A DNA stretch of 64,000 bases from Rhizobacter sp. (lineage in GTDB: Bacteria; Pseudomonadota; Gammaproteobacteria; Burkholderiales; Burkholderiaceae_C): positions 62,001 to 126,000 of the forward strand of contig JAHBZQ010000001.1 in assembly GCA_019635355.1 (NCBI GenBank), in the 5' to 3' direction. The translations under genes were made by a program, and so were the position numbers. Positions 1 through 11,074 of the stretch are shown here, piece by piece (the stretch's first letter is position 1; each line of letters begins with the position of its first letter). The notes beneath the pieces are model-generated. The model worked only from the letters and a program-made list of their open reading frames with translations. It was not told the DNA's origin and ran no database searches.

Positions 1-128
1 GTGGTGGTGCCGTGGCTCAGGCCGGCCAGCAGGAGCACGCGGTTGGAAATGCTCTTGGAGCCGGGCAGCCGCACGGTGCCGTGGGCCGACTGCAGCGGGG
101 GGAGGTCAAGGAACGGCGTGGTGTACAT
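1..128 (-). CDS. aroA: 3-phosphoshikimate 1-carboxyvinyltransferase (EPSP synthase), N-terminal fragment
   Basis: Only the first 42 codons lie in the window; the gene runs off the left edge. The predicted product begins MYTTPFLDLPPLQSAHGTV and continues into LPGSKSISNRVLLLAGL. The GSKSxSNR segment is the conserved N-terminal motif of EPSP synthases, which condense shikimate-3-phosphate with PEP in the shikimate pathway. The start codon at 128 lies 39 bp after the tyrA stop on the same strand, so the gene is probably co-transcribed with pheA and tyrA. Recognition rests on this N-terminal motif and on the usual tyrA-aroA order in Burkholderiales. Confidence 0.9.
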   Translation of the reverse strand, partial: MYTTPFLDLPPLQSAHGTVRLPGSKSISNRVLLLAGLSHGTT

Positions 129-167
129 GAGCGCAACGTGGCGCCGCGCCTGGGGCGCAGCCTGAGG

Positions 168-1052
168 TCAGCGAGACGAACCGGACTTGCCGGCGCCCAT
201 CTGCCAGTTGGCGCGGGCATCCGAGGCGCTGCGGATCAAGTCCTCGAGCGCCTCGACGTTGCTGGTCTTGATGACGTGTTCGAGCGCATCCAGCGTGTGC
301 CGGAAGCGCATCGACTGCTTGAGGATCTCTTCGCGGTTCGACATCAGGATGTCGCGCCACACCTCGGGGTCGCTCGCGGCGATGCGGGTGAAATCGCGGA
401 AGCCGGGGCCGGCCAGCGAGAGGAAATCGCGCCCGGCCGGCTGCTTGGCCACCGAGTTGAAGAAGGCGAAGGCCAGCATGTGCGGCAGGTGGCTCACGGC
501 GGCGAAGGCGGCGTCGTGGTTCTCCGGCGTCATGCGCAGCACCTGGGCGCCGATGGCTGACCAGACGTCGGTGGCTTTCTGCACCAGCTCCGCATCGGTC
601 TGCGGCAGCGGGGTGATGATGACCTGACGACCCGCGTAGAGCGAGGCGTCGGCATGGGCCACGCCCGACACTTCCTTGCCGGCGATGGGGTGGGCCGGGA
701 CGAACGAGCCGACGCGCTCCTTCAGGACGCGCCGGGCCGCATCGACCACGTCGCGCTTGGTCGAGCCCACGTCCATGAAGAGCACGCCCGGCTCCACCAG
801 GTGGCGGATGGCCTTGAAGGTGGCTTCGCTGGCCGAGACCGGCACGGCCATGATCACGATGTCGGAGCCCGAGACCGCGAGCAGTGCCGATTCGGCGGTG
901 TCGTCGATCACGCCCATCTTCTTCGCACGCTCGGTGGTCGACGGCGACTTGCTGTAGCCGATGACGCGCTTGACCAGGCCGGCCCGCTTGAGGGCAAGGG
1001 CGAAGGAGCCGCCCATCAGGCCGCATCCGATCACGCCAAGCTGGTTAAACAT
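168..1052 (-). CDS. tyrA: Prephenate dehydrogenase
   Basis: This 294-residue enzyme should oxidise and decarboxylate prephenate to 4-hydroxyphenylpyruvate, with NAD(P), in tyrosine synthesis. The N-terminal dinucleotide-binding loop GCGLMGGS is at residues 9-16. The HPIAGKEVSG motif at 121-130 is typical of TyrA proteins and carries the catalytic-site His. An open frame extends 21 codons further upstream to 1115, but that part has unlikely composition and the Rossmann fold starts immediately after Met at 1052, so 1052 was chosen. It lies between pheA and aroA. The 138-bp gap to pheA holds a dispersed repeat rather than a clear promoter. Confidence 0.93.
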   Translation of the reverse strand: MFNQLGVIGCGLMGGSFALALKRAGLVKRVIGYSKSPSTTERAKKMGVIDDTAESALLAVSGSDIVIMAVPVSASEATFKAIRHLVEPGVLFMDVGSTKRDVVDAARRVLKERVGSFVPAHPIAGKEVSGVAHADASLYAGRQVIITPLPQTDAELVQKATDVWSAIGAQVLRMTPENHDAAFAAVSHLPHMLAFAFFNSVAKQPAGRDFLSLAGPGFRDFTRIAASDPEVWRDILMSNREEILKQSMRFRHTLDALEHVIKTSNVEALEDLIRSASDARANWQMGAGKSGSSR

Positions 1053-1096
1053 GGATTCCTTTGCAAGAGATCGAGCGCGCCAGCGAAGCGACGCGC

Positions 1097-1183
1097 ACAT
1101 CAAGCAACAACTCACGGAACGGGCTTGGCCCGGCCGTCGAGTTGGCGCCCCCTCGGGGGGCAGGAGCGTAGCGACGTGGGGGC
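1097..1183 (-). repeat. Dispersed intergenic repeat, copy 1
   Basis: Between the pheA stop and the tyrA start. Read on the minus strand it contains GTCGCTACGCTCCTGCCCCC, then GGCCGGGCCAAGCCCGTTCC, then TTGCTTGATG. The same three blocks recur in the same order at 19761-19862, again directly after a stop codon and in the same orientation relative to the upstream gene. A GC-rich self-complementary stretch (GCCCCC...GGGGGC) lies in the first part, so the transcript could fold. Confidence 0.7.
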
Positions 1184-1190
1184 TTCATCT

Positions 1191-2297
1191 CTAGTGCACG
1201 TCGATCGGGTAGGTGCCGAGCAACTTGAAGAACGCACAGGCCTCCCGCAGCTCGCGCAGCGCGGTGGCCACATGCGGCTGGTCGGGGTGACCTTGCAGGT
1301 CGATGTAGAAGTAGTACTCCCACTGGCCCGAGCGGGCGGGGCGGGATTCGAAACGGGTCATCGACACGCCGTGCTGCTTGAGCGGCACCAGCATGTCGTG
1401 CACCGCGCCGGGCCGGTTGCTCACCGAGACCACGAGGCTCGTGCAATCGTGGCCGGAGGCGCGTGGTTGTGGGTGCCGTTGAGGGTGGGTGACGACGGCG
1501 AAGCGGGTGCGGTTGTGCGCTTCGTCCTGGATGGCCGGGGCGACGAGGTGCAGGCCGAACTGGCTGCCGGCGCGCGCGCTGGCGATCGCGGCCAGCGTGG
1601 GGTCGGCCGCGGCCAGGCGTGCGCCTTCGGCATTGCTCGCCACCGGCCGGCGCTCCACGTTGGGCAGGTGCGTGCCCAGCCAGCCGTGGCACTGGGCCAG
1701 GGCCTGCGGGTGCGCGCAGACCGCCTCGATGCCGGCCAGCGAGTTTTCCTTGCGCAGCAGGTTGTGCTGAACAAAGAGGCTGGTCTCACCGATGATGAAG
1801 AGCGGAGTGGTGAGGAAGAGGTCGAGCGAACGGGTGACCACGCCCTCGGTCGAGTTCTCGACCGGCACCACGCCGAAGTCGGCAGCGCCTGAAGTGGTGA
1901 CGTGGAAGACCTCGTCGAAGCTTGCACACGGCACCTTGACGATCGACGAGCCGAAGAAGCCGAGTGCTGCTTCCTCGCTGAAGGTGCCGGCCGGGCCGAG
2001 GTAGGCTACGCGCGTGGGTGTCTCGAGCGCGCGGCAGGCCGACATGATCTCGCGCCAGATCGGCGCCACGCTCTCGGCGAGCAGCGGGCCCGGGTTGACG
2101 GCCTTCATGCCATCGATGACCTGCGCTTCGCGCTCGGGGCGGAAGGCCACCGAGCCTTCCTTCTTCTTCACTTCGCCGACTTCCTGCGCTAGCCGGGCAC
2201 GCCGGTTCAGGAGCGCCAGCAGCTCGCGATCGACCGCGTCGATCTGCGTTCTGAGGGCCAGCAGCTCAGGGTTTGGGGCGGGGGAAAGGTCAGCCAT
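1191..2297 (-). CDS. pheA: Bifunctional chorismate mutase / prephenate dehydratase (P-protein)
   Basis: This 368-residue protein converts chorismate to prephenate and then to phenylpyruvate for phenylalanine synthesis. Residues 1-95 form an AroQ-type chorismate mutase helix bundle (ALRTQIDAVDRELLALLNRR). The prephenate dehydratase domain follows with GPAGTFSEEAAL (101-112), VPVENSTEG (144-152) and the catalytic NRTRF motif (262-266). The C-terminal ACT regulatory domain shows the ESRP motif (317-320) used in phenylalanine feedback binding. Met at 2297 fits the usual P-protein start; the frame is open to 2414 but that extension lacks family character. The DUF2059 gene precedes it where serC would often be found. 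Confidence 0.95.
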   Translation of the reverse strand: MADLSPAPNPELLALRTQIDAVDRELLALLNRRARLAQEVGEVKKKEGSVAFRPEREAQVIDGMKAVNPGPLLAESVAPIWREIMSACRALETPTRVAYLGPAGTFSEEAALGFFGSSIVKVPCASFDEVFHVTTSGAADFGVVPVENSTEGVVTRSLDLFLTTPLFIIGETSLFVQHNLLRKENSLAGIEAVCAHPQALAQCHGWLGTHLPNVERRPVASNAEGARLAAADPTLAAIASARAGSQFGLHLVAPAIQDEAHNRTRFAVVTHPQRHPQPRASGHDCTSLVVSVSNRPGAVHDMLVPLKQHGVSMTRFESRPARSGQWEYYFYIDLQGHPDQPHVATALRELREACAFFKLLGTYPIDVH

Positions 2298-2370
2298 GGG
2301 TGACGCAAATTGTCGCATGCAGCCTAGCGCGATCGGCAAGTGAAGACCGACGGACCGCGCACGGTTCGCG

Positions 2371-2966
2371 TCACTTCTTGGCAGGCTTGGCGGGTGCCGG
2401 CGCGGCGGCACCACTGGCCGGGGCGGGCGCGCCGACGGCGATGCGGACGTCGCGCTCCAGCGCGTCGATCTTTGGCTGCACCGCGGTGGCGAGATCCTTG
2501 CGCACGGCTTGCACGTAGAGGTTGAGCAGCTCGGGTTGGGCTTGCTGGAATTTCTTGAACGCCGGGGCTTCCAGTGCGTTCACCAGCTGGCGCAGTTCGT
2601 CTTCGGTGAACTTCTCTTCCAGGAAGGGGCCGACGCTCGCCTGGCTGATCTTGGCGGCGCGGTCGCGCACGAGGGGCATGGTGCCCTCTTCGTACTTCTG
2701 CAGGTGCTCCTGGATCTTCTTGATGATCGGAGGGTGCTTGGCCGGCGGGATCTGCGTCTGCAGCGTTTCGTCGGCCATGGCCGCGATCTGCTGGGCCGGG
2801 CGGGCCACGATGTCGCGGGTGATGCCGTCGAGCTGGTTTTGTTGCAGGGTCAGCAGCCGCTGCACCAGCTCCTTCTTGGCGGCGCTCGCGGGCGCGCCCG
2901 GGATGGCCGTGTTCTGGGCGTGCGCCAGGCTTGCCGCGGCCACCAGGGCCAGACCGATCAGTCGCT

Positions 2967-2970
<4 letters not shown>
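2371..2970 (-). CDS. Exported DUF2059-type protein of unknown function
   Basis: A 199-residue protein with a clear signal peptide, MKRLIGLALVAAASLAHAQ, cleaved after AHA. The mature part is a soluble all-helical region, followed by a C-terminal Ala/Pro/Lys tail. I see no catalytic motif. It resembles the DUF2059 family of small secreted proteins; this is a judgement from general architecture rather than a specific motif. Its ATG overlaps the gyrA stop (ATGA), which implies translational coupling, so it is probably made along with gyrase A. The function is unknown and the link to gyrase may be positional only. Confidence 0.75.
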
Positions 2971-5588
<2,618 letters not shown>

Positions 5589-5859
5589 GCGGAGTGGGGC
5601 AGAAAAGCCATGAAGGCAGGCATGGTTCGGCCTGCGCGCAAAACCCGCGATTCTAGGCGCTGGAACAGTGCTGTCGCGGTCGCGCAACAACGCCTTGTGC
5701 TACTGCAAGCACCAATGGCAAAACTCTTCGCTCCGAATACCGTATGGCACAATCGATTGTCGGTGGGAAACACCCGAGTTACTTGGGGTTTGCCAGTACT
5801 TCCCGATTCGGTTTTTGACCTTTCGTTAGAACATCTGCCCCTTCCTTGAGAGGAGAACC

Positions 5860-6555
5860 ATGAAGAAACTGAACAAGGTCGCATCGCTCTTCGCATCGGC
5901 CACGCTCGCCGTCGCTGCGGGCTCCGCGTTTGCCCAAGCCAAGTCCGTCGACAACTGGACCAGCGGGTTCGGCCTGCCCTGGAAGGCTGGCGCTGCCGAC
6001 CTGTGCTGGCGCGATGCGTTCTGGACCCCTGCGACCGCTCATCCTTCGTGCGACGGCGCGCCGAAGGCCGCTCCGGCACCTGCTCCCGCTCCGGCCCCTG
6101 CGCCGGCACCTGCTCCCGCCCCCGCTCCGGCTGCCCCCGCTCCGGTGGCTCCGCCTCCCCCGGCTCCCGCCCCTGTGGCCCCGCCCGCTCCGGTGAGCGA
6201 GAAGGTCACCTTCGCCGCTGACGCCTTCTACGACGTGGGCAAGTCGGTGCTGAAGCCCGACGCCAAGGCCAAGCTCGACGACCTCGTCAGCAAGACCTCG
6301 GGTGTGAACCTCGAAGTCATCATCGCTGTCGGCCACACCGACTCCGATGGCTCGCCTGCTGCGAACCAGAAGCTGTCGGTGGCTCGTGCCGAGTCGGTGA
6401 AGAACTACCTGGTCAGCAAGGGCATCGAAGCCAACCGTGTCTACACGGAAGGCAAGGGCGAAAGCTCGCCGGTCGCCGACAACAAGACCAAGGAAGGCAA
6501 GTCCAAGAACCGCCGCGTCGAAATCGAAGTGGTCGGTACCCGTACCCGCAAGTAA
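5860..6555 (+). CDS. OmpA-family outer membrane protein with Ala/Pro linker
   Basis: A 231-residue protein. Residues 1-26 are a signal peptide ending in SAFAQ. A short domain containing WRDAFWTPATAHPSC follows, then an Ala/Pro-rich spacer of about 45 residues, then an OmpA_C peptidoglycan-binding domain with GHTDSDGSPAANQKLS and the NRRVEIEV end. The likely role is non-covalent anchoring of the outer membrane to peptidoglycan. It lacks an eight-stranded barrel of usual OmpA size, so it is a short OmpA-like protein. A good ribosome site (GAGGAGAACC) precedes the ATG and a strong terminator follows, so it is probably monocistronic. The order gyrA/ompA/ubiG/gph is familiar from Burkholderiales. 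Confidence 0.93.
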   Translation: MKKLNKVASLFASATLAVAAGSAFAQAKSVDNWTSGFGLPWKAGAADLCWRDAFWTPATAHPSCDGAPKAAPAPAPAPAPAPAPAPAPAPAAPAPVAPPPPAPAPVAPPAPVSEKVTFAADAFYDVGKSVLKPDAKAKLDDLVSKTSGVNLEVIIAVGHTDSDGSPAANQKLSVARAESVKNYLVSKGIEANRVYTEGKGESSPVADNKTKEGKSKNRRVEIEVVGTRTRK

Positions 6556-6574
6556 TCCCGCGGCAGTACCTGAA

Positions 6575-6599
6575 AACCCCGCTTCGGCGGGGTTTTTTA
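6575..6599 (+). terminator. Intrinsic terminator after the OmpA-like gene
   Basis: The stem AACCCCGC/GCGGGGTT with loop TTCG is followed by a run of T. It lies 20 bp after the stop codon and 15 bp before the ubiG start. Confidence 0.93.
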
Positions 6600-6613
6600 T
6601 TTACCATTTTCAA

Positions 6614-7315
6614 ATGATCAACGCCGACCCTCAGGAACTGAGCAAATTCAGTGAACTGGCCCACCGCTGGTGGGATCCCGAAAGCGAATTCCGCCCGCTT
6701 CACGAAATCAACCCGCTGCGGCTGGATTGGATCAACGGCCTGGCGCCCTTGGCCGGTCGTCGGGTAGTCGACGTTGGTTGCGGTGGGGGCATCCTCGCCG
6801 ATTCGATGGCGCGTAAAGGGGCGCAGGTGCTCGGCATCGATCTGGCCACCAAGGCCCTGAGGGTCGCGCAACTGCACGCTGTAGAAGCGGGGACTCCGTC
6901 GATCGAATATCGCGAAGTCGCCGTCGAGACCCTGGCGGACGAGATGCCCGGCCAGTTCGATACCGTGACCTGCATGGAGATGCTGGAGCATGTGCCGGAC
7001 CCGTTCTCGGTGGTGCGCGCCTGCGCCACGCTCGTGAAACCCGGCGGTTCGGTCTTCTTCTCGACGCTCAACCGCAACCCCAAATCGTTTCTGTTCGCGA
7101 TCGTCGGGGCCGAGTACATGCTGAAGCTGCTGCCGCGCGGCACGCACGAGTACGCACGCTTCATCCGCCCCAGCGAGCTGGCGCAATGGTGCCGCGATGC
7201 TGGCCTGACGCTCGGGCAGACGCGTGGCATGGAATACAACCCGCTCACCCGCCGCTACTCGCTGTCGGCCGACGTCAGCGTGAACTACCTCTTCGCCTGC
7301 ACGAAGCCCGCGTGA
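6614..7315 (+). CDS. ubiG: Ubiquinone biosynthesis O-methyltransferase
   Basis: A 233-residue SAM-dependent methyltransferase that performs the two O-methylations of ubiquinone synthesis at the membrane surface. The N-terminus ELAHRWWDPESEFRPLHEINP is the UbiG signature. SAM motif I is VVDVGCGGGI (51-60), and CMEMLEHVPDP is the typical post-motif segment. The frame is open back to 6437 but that overlaps ompA; ATG at 6614 gives the standard UbiG start. Its stop overlaps the gph start by one base (TGATG), so the two are translationally coupled. Confidence 0.95.
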   Translation: MINADPQELSKFSELAHRWWDPESEFRPLHEINPLRLDWINGLAPLAGRRVVDVGCGGGILADSMARKGAQVLGIDLATKALRVAQLHAVEAGTPSIEYREVAVETLADEMPGQFDTVTCMEMLEHVPDPFSVVRACATLVKPGGSVFFSTLNRNPKSFLFAIVGAEYMLKLLPRGTHEYARFIRPSELAQWCRDAGLTLGQTRGMEYNPLTRRYSLSADVSVNYLFACTKPA

Positions 7316-7989
7316 TGGCCGGCCTTCGCGAGCGTATCCGGGCGGTGCTGTTCGACCTCGACGGCACCTTGATCGACAGCGCGCCCGATCTGGCTGGCAC
7401 GGGCAACGACATGCGAGCGGCTCGCGGCTTGGCGCCCCTGGCCTACGAGGTCTTTCGCCCCATGGTGGGGGCGGGAGCGCGCGGCATGCTGGGCATCGCC
7501 TTGCAGGTCACGCCCGAGGACGATGACTTCCTCGCCCTGCGCGAAGAGTTCCTCAGCCGCTACGAGGCCCGCATGAGCCAGGAGACGCGGGTTTTCGACG
7601 CGATGCATCCCGTGCTGGCCACGCTTCAGGCGAGCGGTACGCCCTGGGGCATCGTCACCAACAAGGCCGAGCGCTTCACCTTGCCCCTGGTGCGCACCCT
7701 GTCGCTCCACCAGCATGCGGCGGCCATCGTCGGCGGTGACACCACTGCCCATTCCAAGCCCCACCCGGCACCCCTGCTGGAGGCGGCACGCCGCCTCGGC
7801 ATGGCGCCCGAAGCCTGTGTGTACGTCGGCGACGACCTGCGCGACGTGCAGGCCGGCCGTGCCGCCGGCATGGCCACGGTCGCCGCGGCCTGGGGTTACC
7901 TGGGGCTTGGCGAGCCGGTGAGTGCCTGGGGCGCCGACCATGTGATCGAAAGTCCCGGCGAACTCTTGAACTTGCTGGGCCTGGCCTAA
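7315..7989 (+). CDS. gph: Phosphoglycolate phosphatase
   Basis: A 224-residue HAD-superfamily phosphatase. Motif I is LFDLDGTLIDSAPDL, with the nucleophile and acid Asp pair. Motif II is in GIVTNKAER, and motifs III/IV are in HSKPHPAPL and VGDDLRDVQAGRAAGM. It should remove the phosphate from 2-phosphoglycolate formed during DNA repair or RubisCO oxygenation. The start was fixed by the TGATG overlap with ubiG. The gene ends 15 bp before mature tmRNA, so the ssrA promoter must lie inside its 3' end. Confidence 0.93.
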   Translation: MAGLRERIRAVLFDLDGTLIDSAPDLAGTGNDMRAARGLAPLAYEVFRPMVGAGARGMLGIALQVTPEDDDFLALREEFLSRYEARMSQETRVFDAMHPVLATLQASGTPWGIVTNKAERFTLPLVRTLSLHQHAAAIVGGDTTAHSKPHPAPLLEAARRLGMAPEACVYVGDDLRDVQAGRAAGMATVAAAWGYLGLGEPVSAWGADHVIESPGELLNLLGLA

Positions 7990-7992
7990 ACT
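7966..7992 (+). promoter_or_regulatory. Possible ssrA promoter
   Basis: TTGAAC (7966-7971) and TAAACT (7987-7992) are separated by 15 bp, which is shorter than ideal. They lie within the last codons of gph just upstream of the tmRNA 5' end at 8005. Weak by sequence alone; supported mainly by position. Confidence 0.35.
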
Positions 7993-8004
7993 AAGCACTT
8001 CTCT

Positions 8005-8377
8005 GGGGCCGACCTGGTTTCGACGCGGGTACGGAGTTGGCGCAGGGCATGCCGAGGGCCAGTCACCTCGTAAATCCATCTGGAAACAAAGTAACTGCGA
8101 ACGACGAAACGTACGCACTCGCCGCTTAATACCGGTGAGCTTCGCAACGGTTGGCCGATGGGCCGGGTCTGAGGGGCAACCCGAAGGCTGCGAAGTCATT
8201 CACATTGGCTCGCTCTGAGTCGGGTCACTCGACCCAGGGCTAAATCAAGTGACTCGGGGTTCAGGTAGCGTGCTGCTGCGCGACCTGCGCCCTTAAAACC
8301 CAAATCAGACAGCTACGCATGTAGAACTGTCCGGCAATGGCTTGCGGACGCGGGTTCGATTCCCGCCGGCTCCACCA
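8005..8377 (+). ncRNA. ssrA: Transfer-messenger RNA (tmRNA)
   Basis: A 373-nt RNA that rescues stalled ribosomes and tags the nascent protein. The 5' end GGGGCCGACCTGGTTTCGAC and the 3' end TTCGATTCCCGCCGGCTCCA plus CCA form the tRNA-like domain; the acceptor arm pairs GGGGCCG with CGGCTCC (one G-U). The resume frame at 8097-8129 encodes the tag ANDETYALAA followed by TAA, ending in the ALAA degron recognised by ClpXP. The related betaproteobacterial tags ANDERFALAA and ANDDTFALAA support this identification. The molecule appears to be one-piece. A terminator follows at once. Confidence 0.97.
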
Positions 8378-8388
8378 AATCGAAGCGA

Positions 8389-8422
8389 ACGCCACCGATG
8401 ACCTCGGTGGCGTTTTGCTTTC
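8389..8422 (+). terminator. Intrinsic terminator of ssrA
   Basis: A 10-bp stem, ACGCCACCGA/TCGGTGGCGT, is followed by TTTTGCTTT. It lies 12 bp after the tmRNA CCA end and also precedes the convergent Na/Pi transporter gene. Confidence 0.85.
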
Positions 8423-8434
8423 TGCGCTTGTGAT

Positions 8435-10105
8435 TCAGGCCGCGTCGTCGGGCATCGCCGACAACCGTGATTCGCGGATGCGTGTCTTCGAAAGCGCACC
8501 GGCCGACTCCAGGATGGGATAGGCGATCGAGCAGATGTGCGAGTTGATGCGCTTCAGGTCGCTGATGAGGTCGAGGTGCAGCGAGCTCGTCTCGATGCTC
8601 TGCGCGGTGTTGTCCTGCAAGCGGGCGATGTGGGCCGCGGCGTATTCATGCTCCAGGTCGCGGAAGCGCGCCTTCTCTTCCAGCAGCTTGCGCGCATCGC
8701 GCACGTGGCCATCGAGGAACACGCTCATCGCCAGCCGCAGGTTGGCCAGCAGCCGCTCGTGCAGGTGCACGATCTCGGCCATGCCGGCGTCGGAGAAGCT
8801 GCGGTTCTTGCGCACCTTCTTGTCCTCCACGTCCTGCAGCACGCGTTCGATGATGTCGCCGATCTGCTCCATGTTGATGGTGAAGGAGACGATGTCGGTC
8901 CAGCGGCGGCTTTCGCGTTCCGACAGCGCTTCGTGCGAGATCTGCGTGAGGTAGAACTTGATGGCGGAGTAGAGCTCGTCGACCGTGTCGTCGAGTTGGC
9001 GCAGCTGCTGCGCGAGGTCGAGGTCGTTGTTGCGGATCACCGGGAGCACCCCGCGCAGCATGGTCTCGACCACGTCGGCCTGGTGCAGCGCCTCGCGGGC
9101 CGCGCAGCTGATGGCGAGCGACGGCGTGGCCAATGCCACCGGGTCGAGGTGGCGGGGGCGTGTGCTGCCGGCCGGGCCGCTTTTCTCGACGAGCCAGCGG
9201 TCGACCGTGCGCCCGACGAGGCCGGTGAAGCTGATGAAGGTGAGGGCCAGCACGAGGTTGAAGCCGAGGTGGAAGAACACGACCTGGTCGTGCACGTTGG
9301 GCGCGAGCTGTTGCAGCAGCACGTGGATCTGCGGCATCAAGGGAATGGCGAGCAGCACGCCGACGGCCTTGAAGATCAGGTTGCCGAGCGGCAGCCGGCG
9401 CACCTGCTGGGCAGCATTGCCGGTGGCGATGAGCGCGAGGAAGCCGCTGCCGAGGTTCGCCCCCAGCACCAACCCGAGGGCCACCGGCGTGGTCAGCAAA
9501 CCCGAGGCGGCCAGCGTGGCGGTCAGCAGCACGATCGCAAGGCTCGAGTACGACAGCACCGTGAGCGCCGCGCCCACCACGATGTTGAGCATCACCTCGT
9601 TGGGCAGCGACACCAGCAGCGCGCGCACCGCAGGTGCTTCGGTGAGCGGCCGGGTGGCGGCTACGATGAGCTGCAGCGCGAGCGTGATGAGGCCCAGGCC
9701 GATCAGCACACGACCGATGCGGCCCGCCCCGGTGTTCTGCCGCGAGATGAAGAGCACCACGCCGACGAAGATGAGCAGCGGCGAGAGCCACGAGAGATCG
9801 AACGAGAACACCACGGCCATCAGGCTCGTGCCCACGTCGGCACCGAGCATCACCGCGAGTGCCGGCCCGGTGGTGACGAGCCCCTTGCCGACGAACGAGG
9901 CCACGATGAGGCAGGTGGCGGTGCTCGACTGCACGATGCTCGTGACACCCAGCCCCGCGGCCGCGGCAGTCAGCCGGTTGCTGAAGCTGCGCGAGAGGAT
10001 CTGGCGCAGGTTTTCGCCGAAGACGCGCAGCATGCCGGTGCGAACGATGTGCGTGCCCCAGACCAGCAAGGCGATGGCGGCGAGCAGGTTCAGCAGGTGT
10101 TGCAT
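8435..10105 (-). CDS. Na+/phosphate cotransporter family protein with PhoU-like C-terminus
   Basis: A 556-residue inner membrane protein. The N-terminal two thirds hold about nine hydrophobic helices. The QSSTAT motif in SIVQSSTATCLIVASF is the substrate-site signature of the NptA/PNaS family, and the second half repeats a related region (GANLGSGFLALI). The last 200 residues are charged and helical, consistent with a PhoU-like regulatory domain. It probably imports or exports phosphate with sodium. It is convergent with ssrA and divergent from the TIGR00266 gene across 86 bp. I see no Pho box. Confidence 0.88.
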   Translation of the reverse strand: MQHLLNLLAAIALLVWGTHIVRTGMLRVFGENLRQILSRSFSNRLTAAAAGLGVTSIVQSSTATCLIVASFVGKGLVTTGPALAVMLGADVGTSLMAVVFSFDLSWLSPLLIFVGVVLFISRQNTGAGRIGRVLIGLGLITLALQLIVAATRPLTEAPAVRALLVSLPNEVMLNIVVGAALTVLSYSSLAIVLLTATLAASGLLTTPVALGLVLGANLGSGFLALIATGNAAQQVRRLPLGNLIFKAVGVLLAIPLMPQIHVLLQQLAPNVHDQVVFFHLGFNLVLALTFISFTGLVGRTVDRWLVEKSGPAGSTRPRHLDPVALATPSLAISCAAREALHQADVVETMLRGVLPVIRNNDLDLAQQLRQLDDTVDELYSAIKFYLTQISHEALSERESRRWTDIVSFTINMEQIGDIIERVLQDVEDKKVRKNRSFSDAGMAEIVHLHERLLANLRLAMSVFLDGHVRDARKLLEEKARFRDLEHEYAAAHIARLQDNTAQSIETSSLHLDLISDLKRINSHICSIAYPILESAGALSKTRIRESRLSAMPDDAA

Positions 10106-10191
10106 GGCTTGAGTCTATCGCCGTGAACTTGCCGAAATGGCTCAAAATGCCGGCTCCTTTCGGACCTACTGTTGGATCAAACGTTGGAGTA

Positions 10192-11010
10192 ATGGCCGTG
10201 GCAATGGACGTGGTGGACTACGAGATCAAGGGCAGCGAGATGCAGTTCGTGGAGGTCGAGCTCGACCCCGGCGAAGCGGCCGTGGGTGAGGCCGGCAGCA
10301 TGATGTTCATGGACGCCGGCATCGGCATGGACACCGTCTTCGGCGACGGCTCGCAAAACCAAGGCGGCATCTTCGGCAAGCTGCTCGGTGCGGGCAAACG
10401 CCTCATCACCGGCGAGTCGCTCTTCACCACCGTCTATACCAACAAAGGCCAGGGCAAGCAGCGCGTGGCCTTCGCCTCGCCGTATCCCGGCAAGATCCTG
10501 CCGATGGACCTGAGGCAGCTCGGCGGCATGCTGATCTGCCAGAAGGATTCCTTCCTCTGTGCGGCCAAGGGCGTGTCGCTGGGCATCTATTTCCAGCAGA
10601 AGATCTCGACCGGCTTCTTCGGCGGCGAAGGCTTCATCATGCAGAAGCTCGAAGGCGACGGCCTCGCCTTCGTGCATGCCGGCGGCACCGTGGTGCGCCG
10701 TGAGCTGCAGCCTGGCCAGACGCTCTTCATCGACACCGGCTGCCTGGTCGCCTTCACGCCGAACGTCAACTTCGAAGTGCAGTACGTGGGCAAGATCAAG
10801 ACGGCGCTCTTCGGCGGAGAGGGGCTCTTCTTCGCCAAGGTCACGGGCCCCGGCACGGTGTGGGTGCAGAGCCTGCCCTTCTCGCGTCTGGCATCGCGTG
10901 TGTTCGCTGCAGCACCCCAGCGCGGCGGCAGCCGCGAAGAGGGGTCGGTGCTCGGTGGCTTGGCCGGCGGCGGCCTTCTGGGCGGCATTCTTGGCGGTGA
11001 CGACGAGTAA
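10192..11010 (+). CDS. TIGR00266/AIM24-family protein
   Basis: A 272-residue protein of the AIM24-like beta-sheet family (TIGR00266). Typical family segments are visible: EAGSMMFMDAGIGMDT, FFGGEGFIMQKLEGDG and LFGGEGLFFAKVTGPG, followed by WVQSLPFSRLA. A Gly-rich tail (GGLAGGGLLGGILGG) ends the protein. The molecular function of the family is not established. The frame is open to 10123, but GGAG six bases before ATG 10192 supports the shorter form. Confidence 0.88.
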   Translation: MAVAMDVVDYEIKGSEMQFVEVELDPGEAAVGEAGSMMFMDAGIGMDTVFGDGSQNQGGIFGKLLGAGKRLITGESLFTTVYTNKGQGKQRVAFASPYPGKILPMDLRQLGGMLICQKDSFLCAAKGVSLGIYFQQKISTGFFGGEGFIMQKLEGDGLAFVHAGGTVVRRELQPGQTLFIDTGCLVAFTPNVNFEVQYVGKIKTALFGGEGLFFAKVTGPGTVWVQSLPFSRLASRVFAAAPQRGGSREEGSVLGGLAGGGLLGGILGGDDE

Positions 11011-11074
11011 GTCGCCAAGCGAACGGAACTTTGCCGGTAACGGCGCGCCTACACTAGCCGCCCGTTCCCTGGTG

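Noticed and set aside
5757..5776. TGTCGG half-site upstream of the OmpA-like gene
   Set aside because: The right half (ACACCC) does not match CCNACA at the required spacing.
6070..6200. Tandem DNA repeat of GCTCCGGCCCCTGC type
   Set aside because: It encodes the Ala/Pro linker of the OmpA-like protein; it is coding low complexity, not a non-coding repeat.
8005..8377. ssrA as an integration site for a genomic island
   Set aside because: tmRNA 3' ends are common integrase targets, but no integrase gene, duplicated 3' end or atypical region follows; the next gene is an ordinary Na/Pi transporter.
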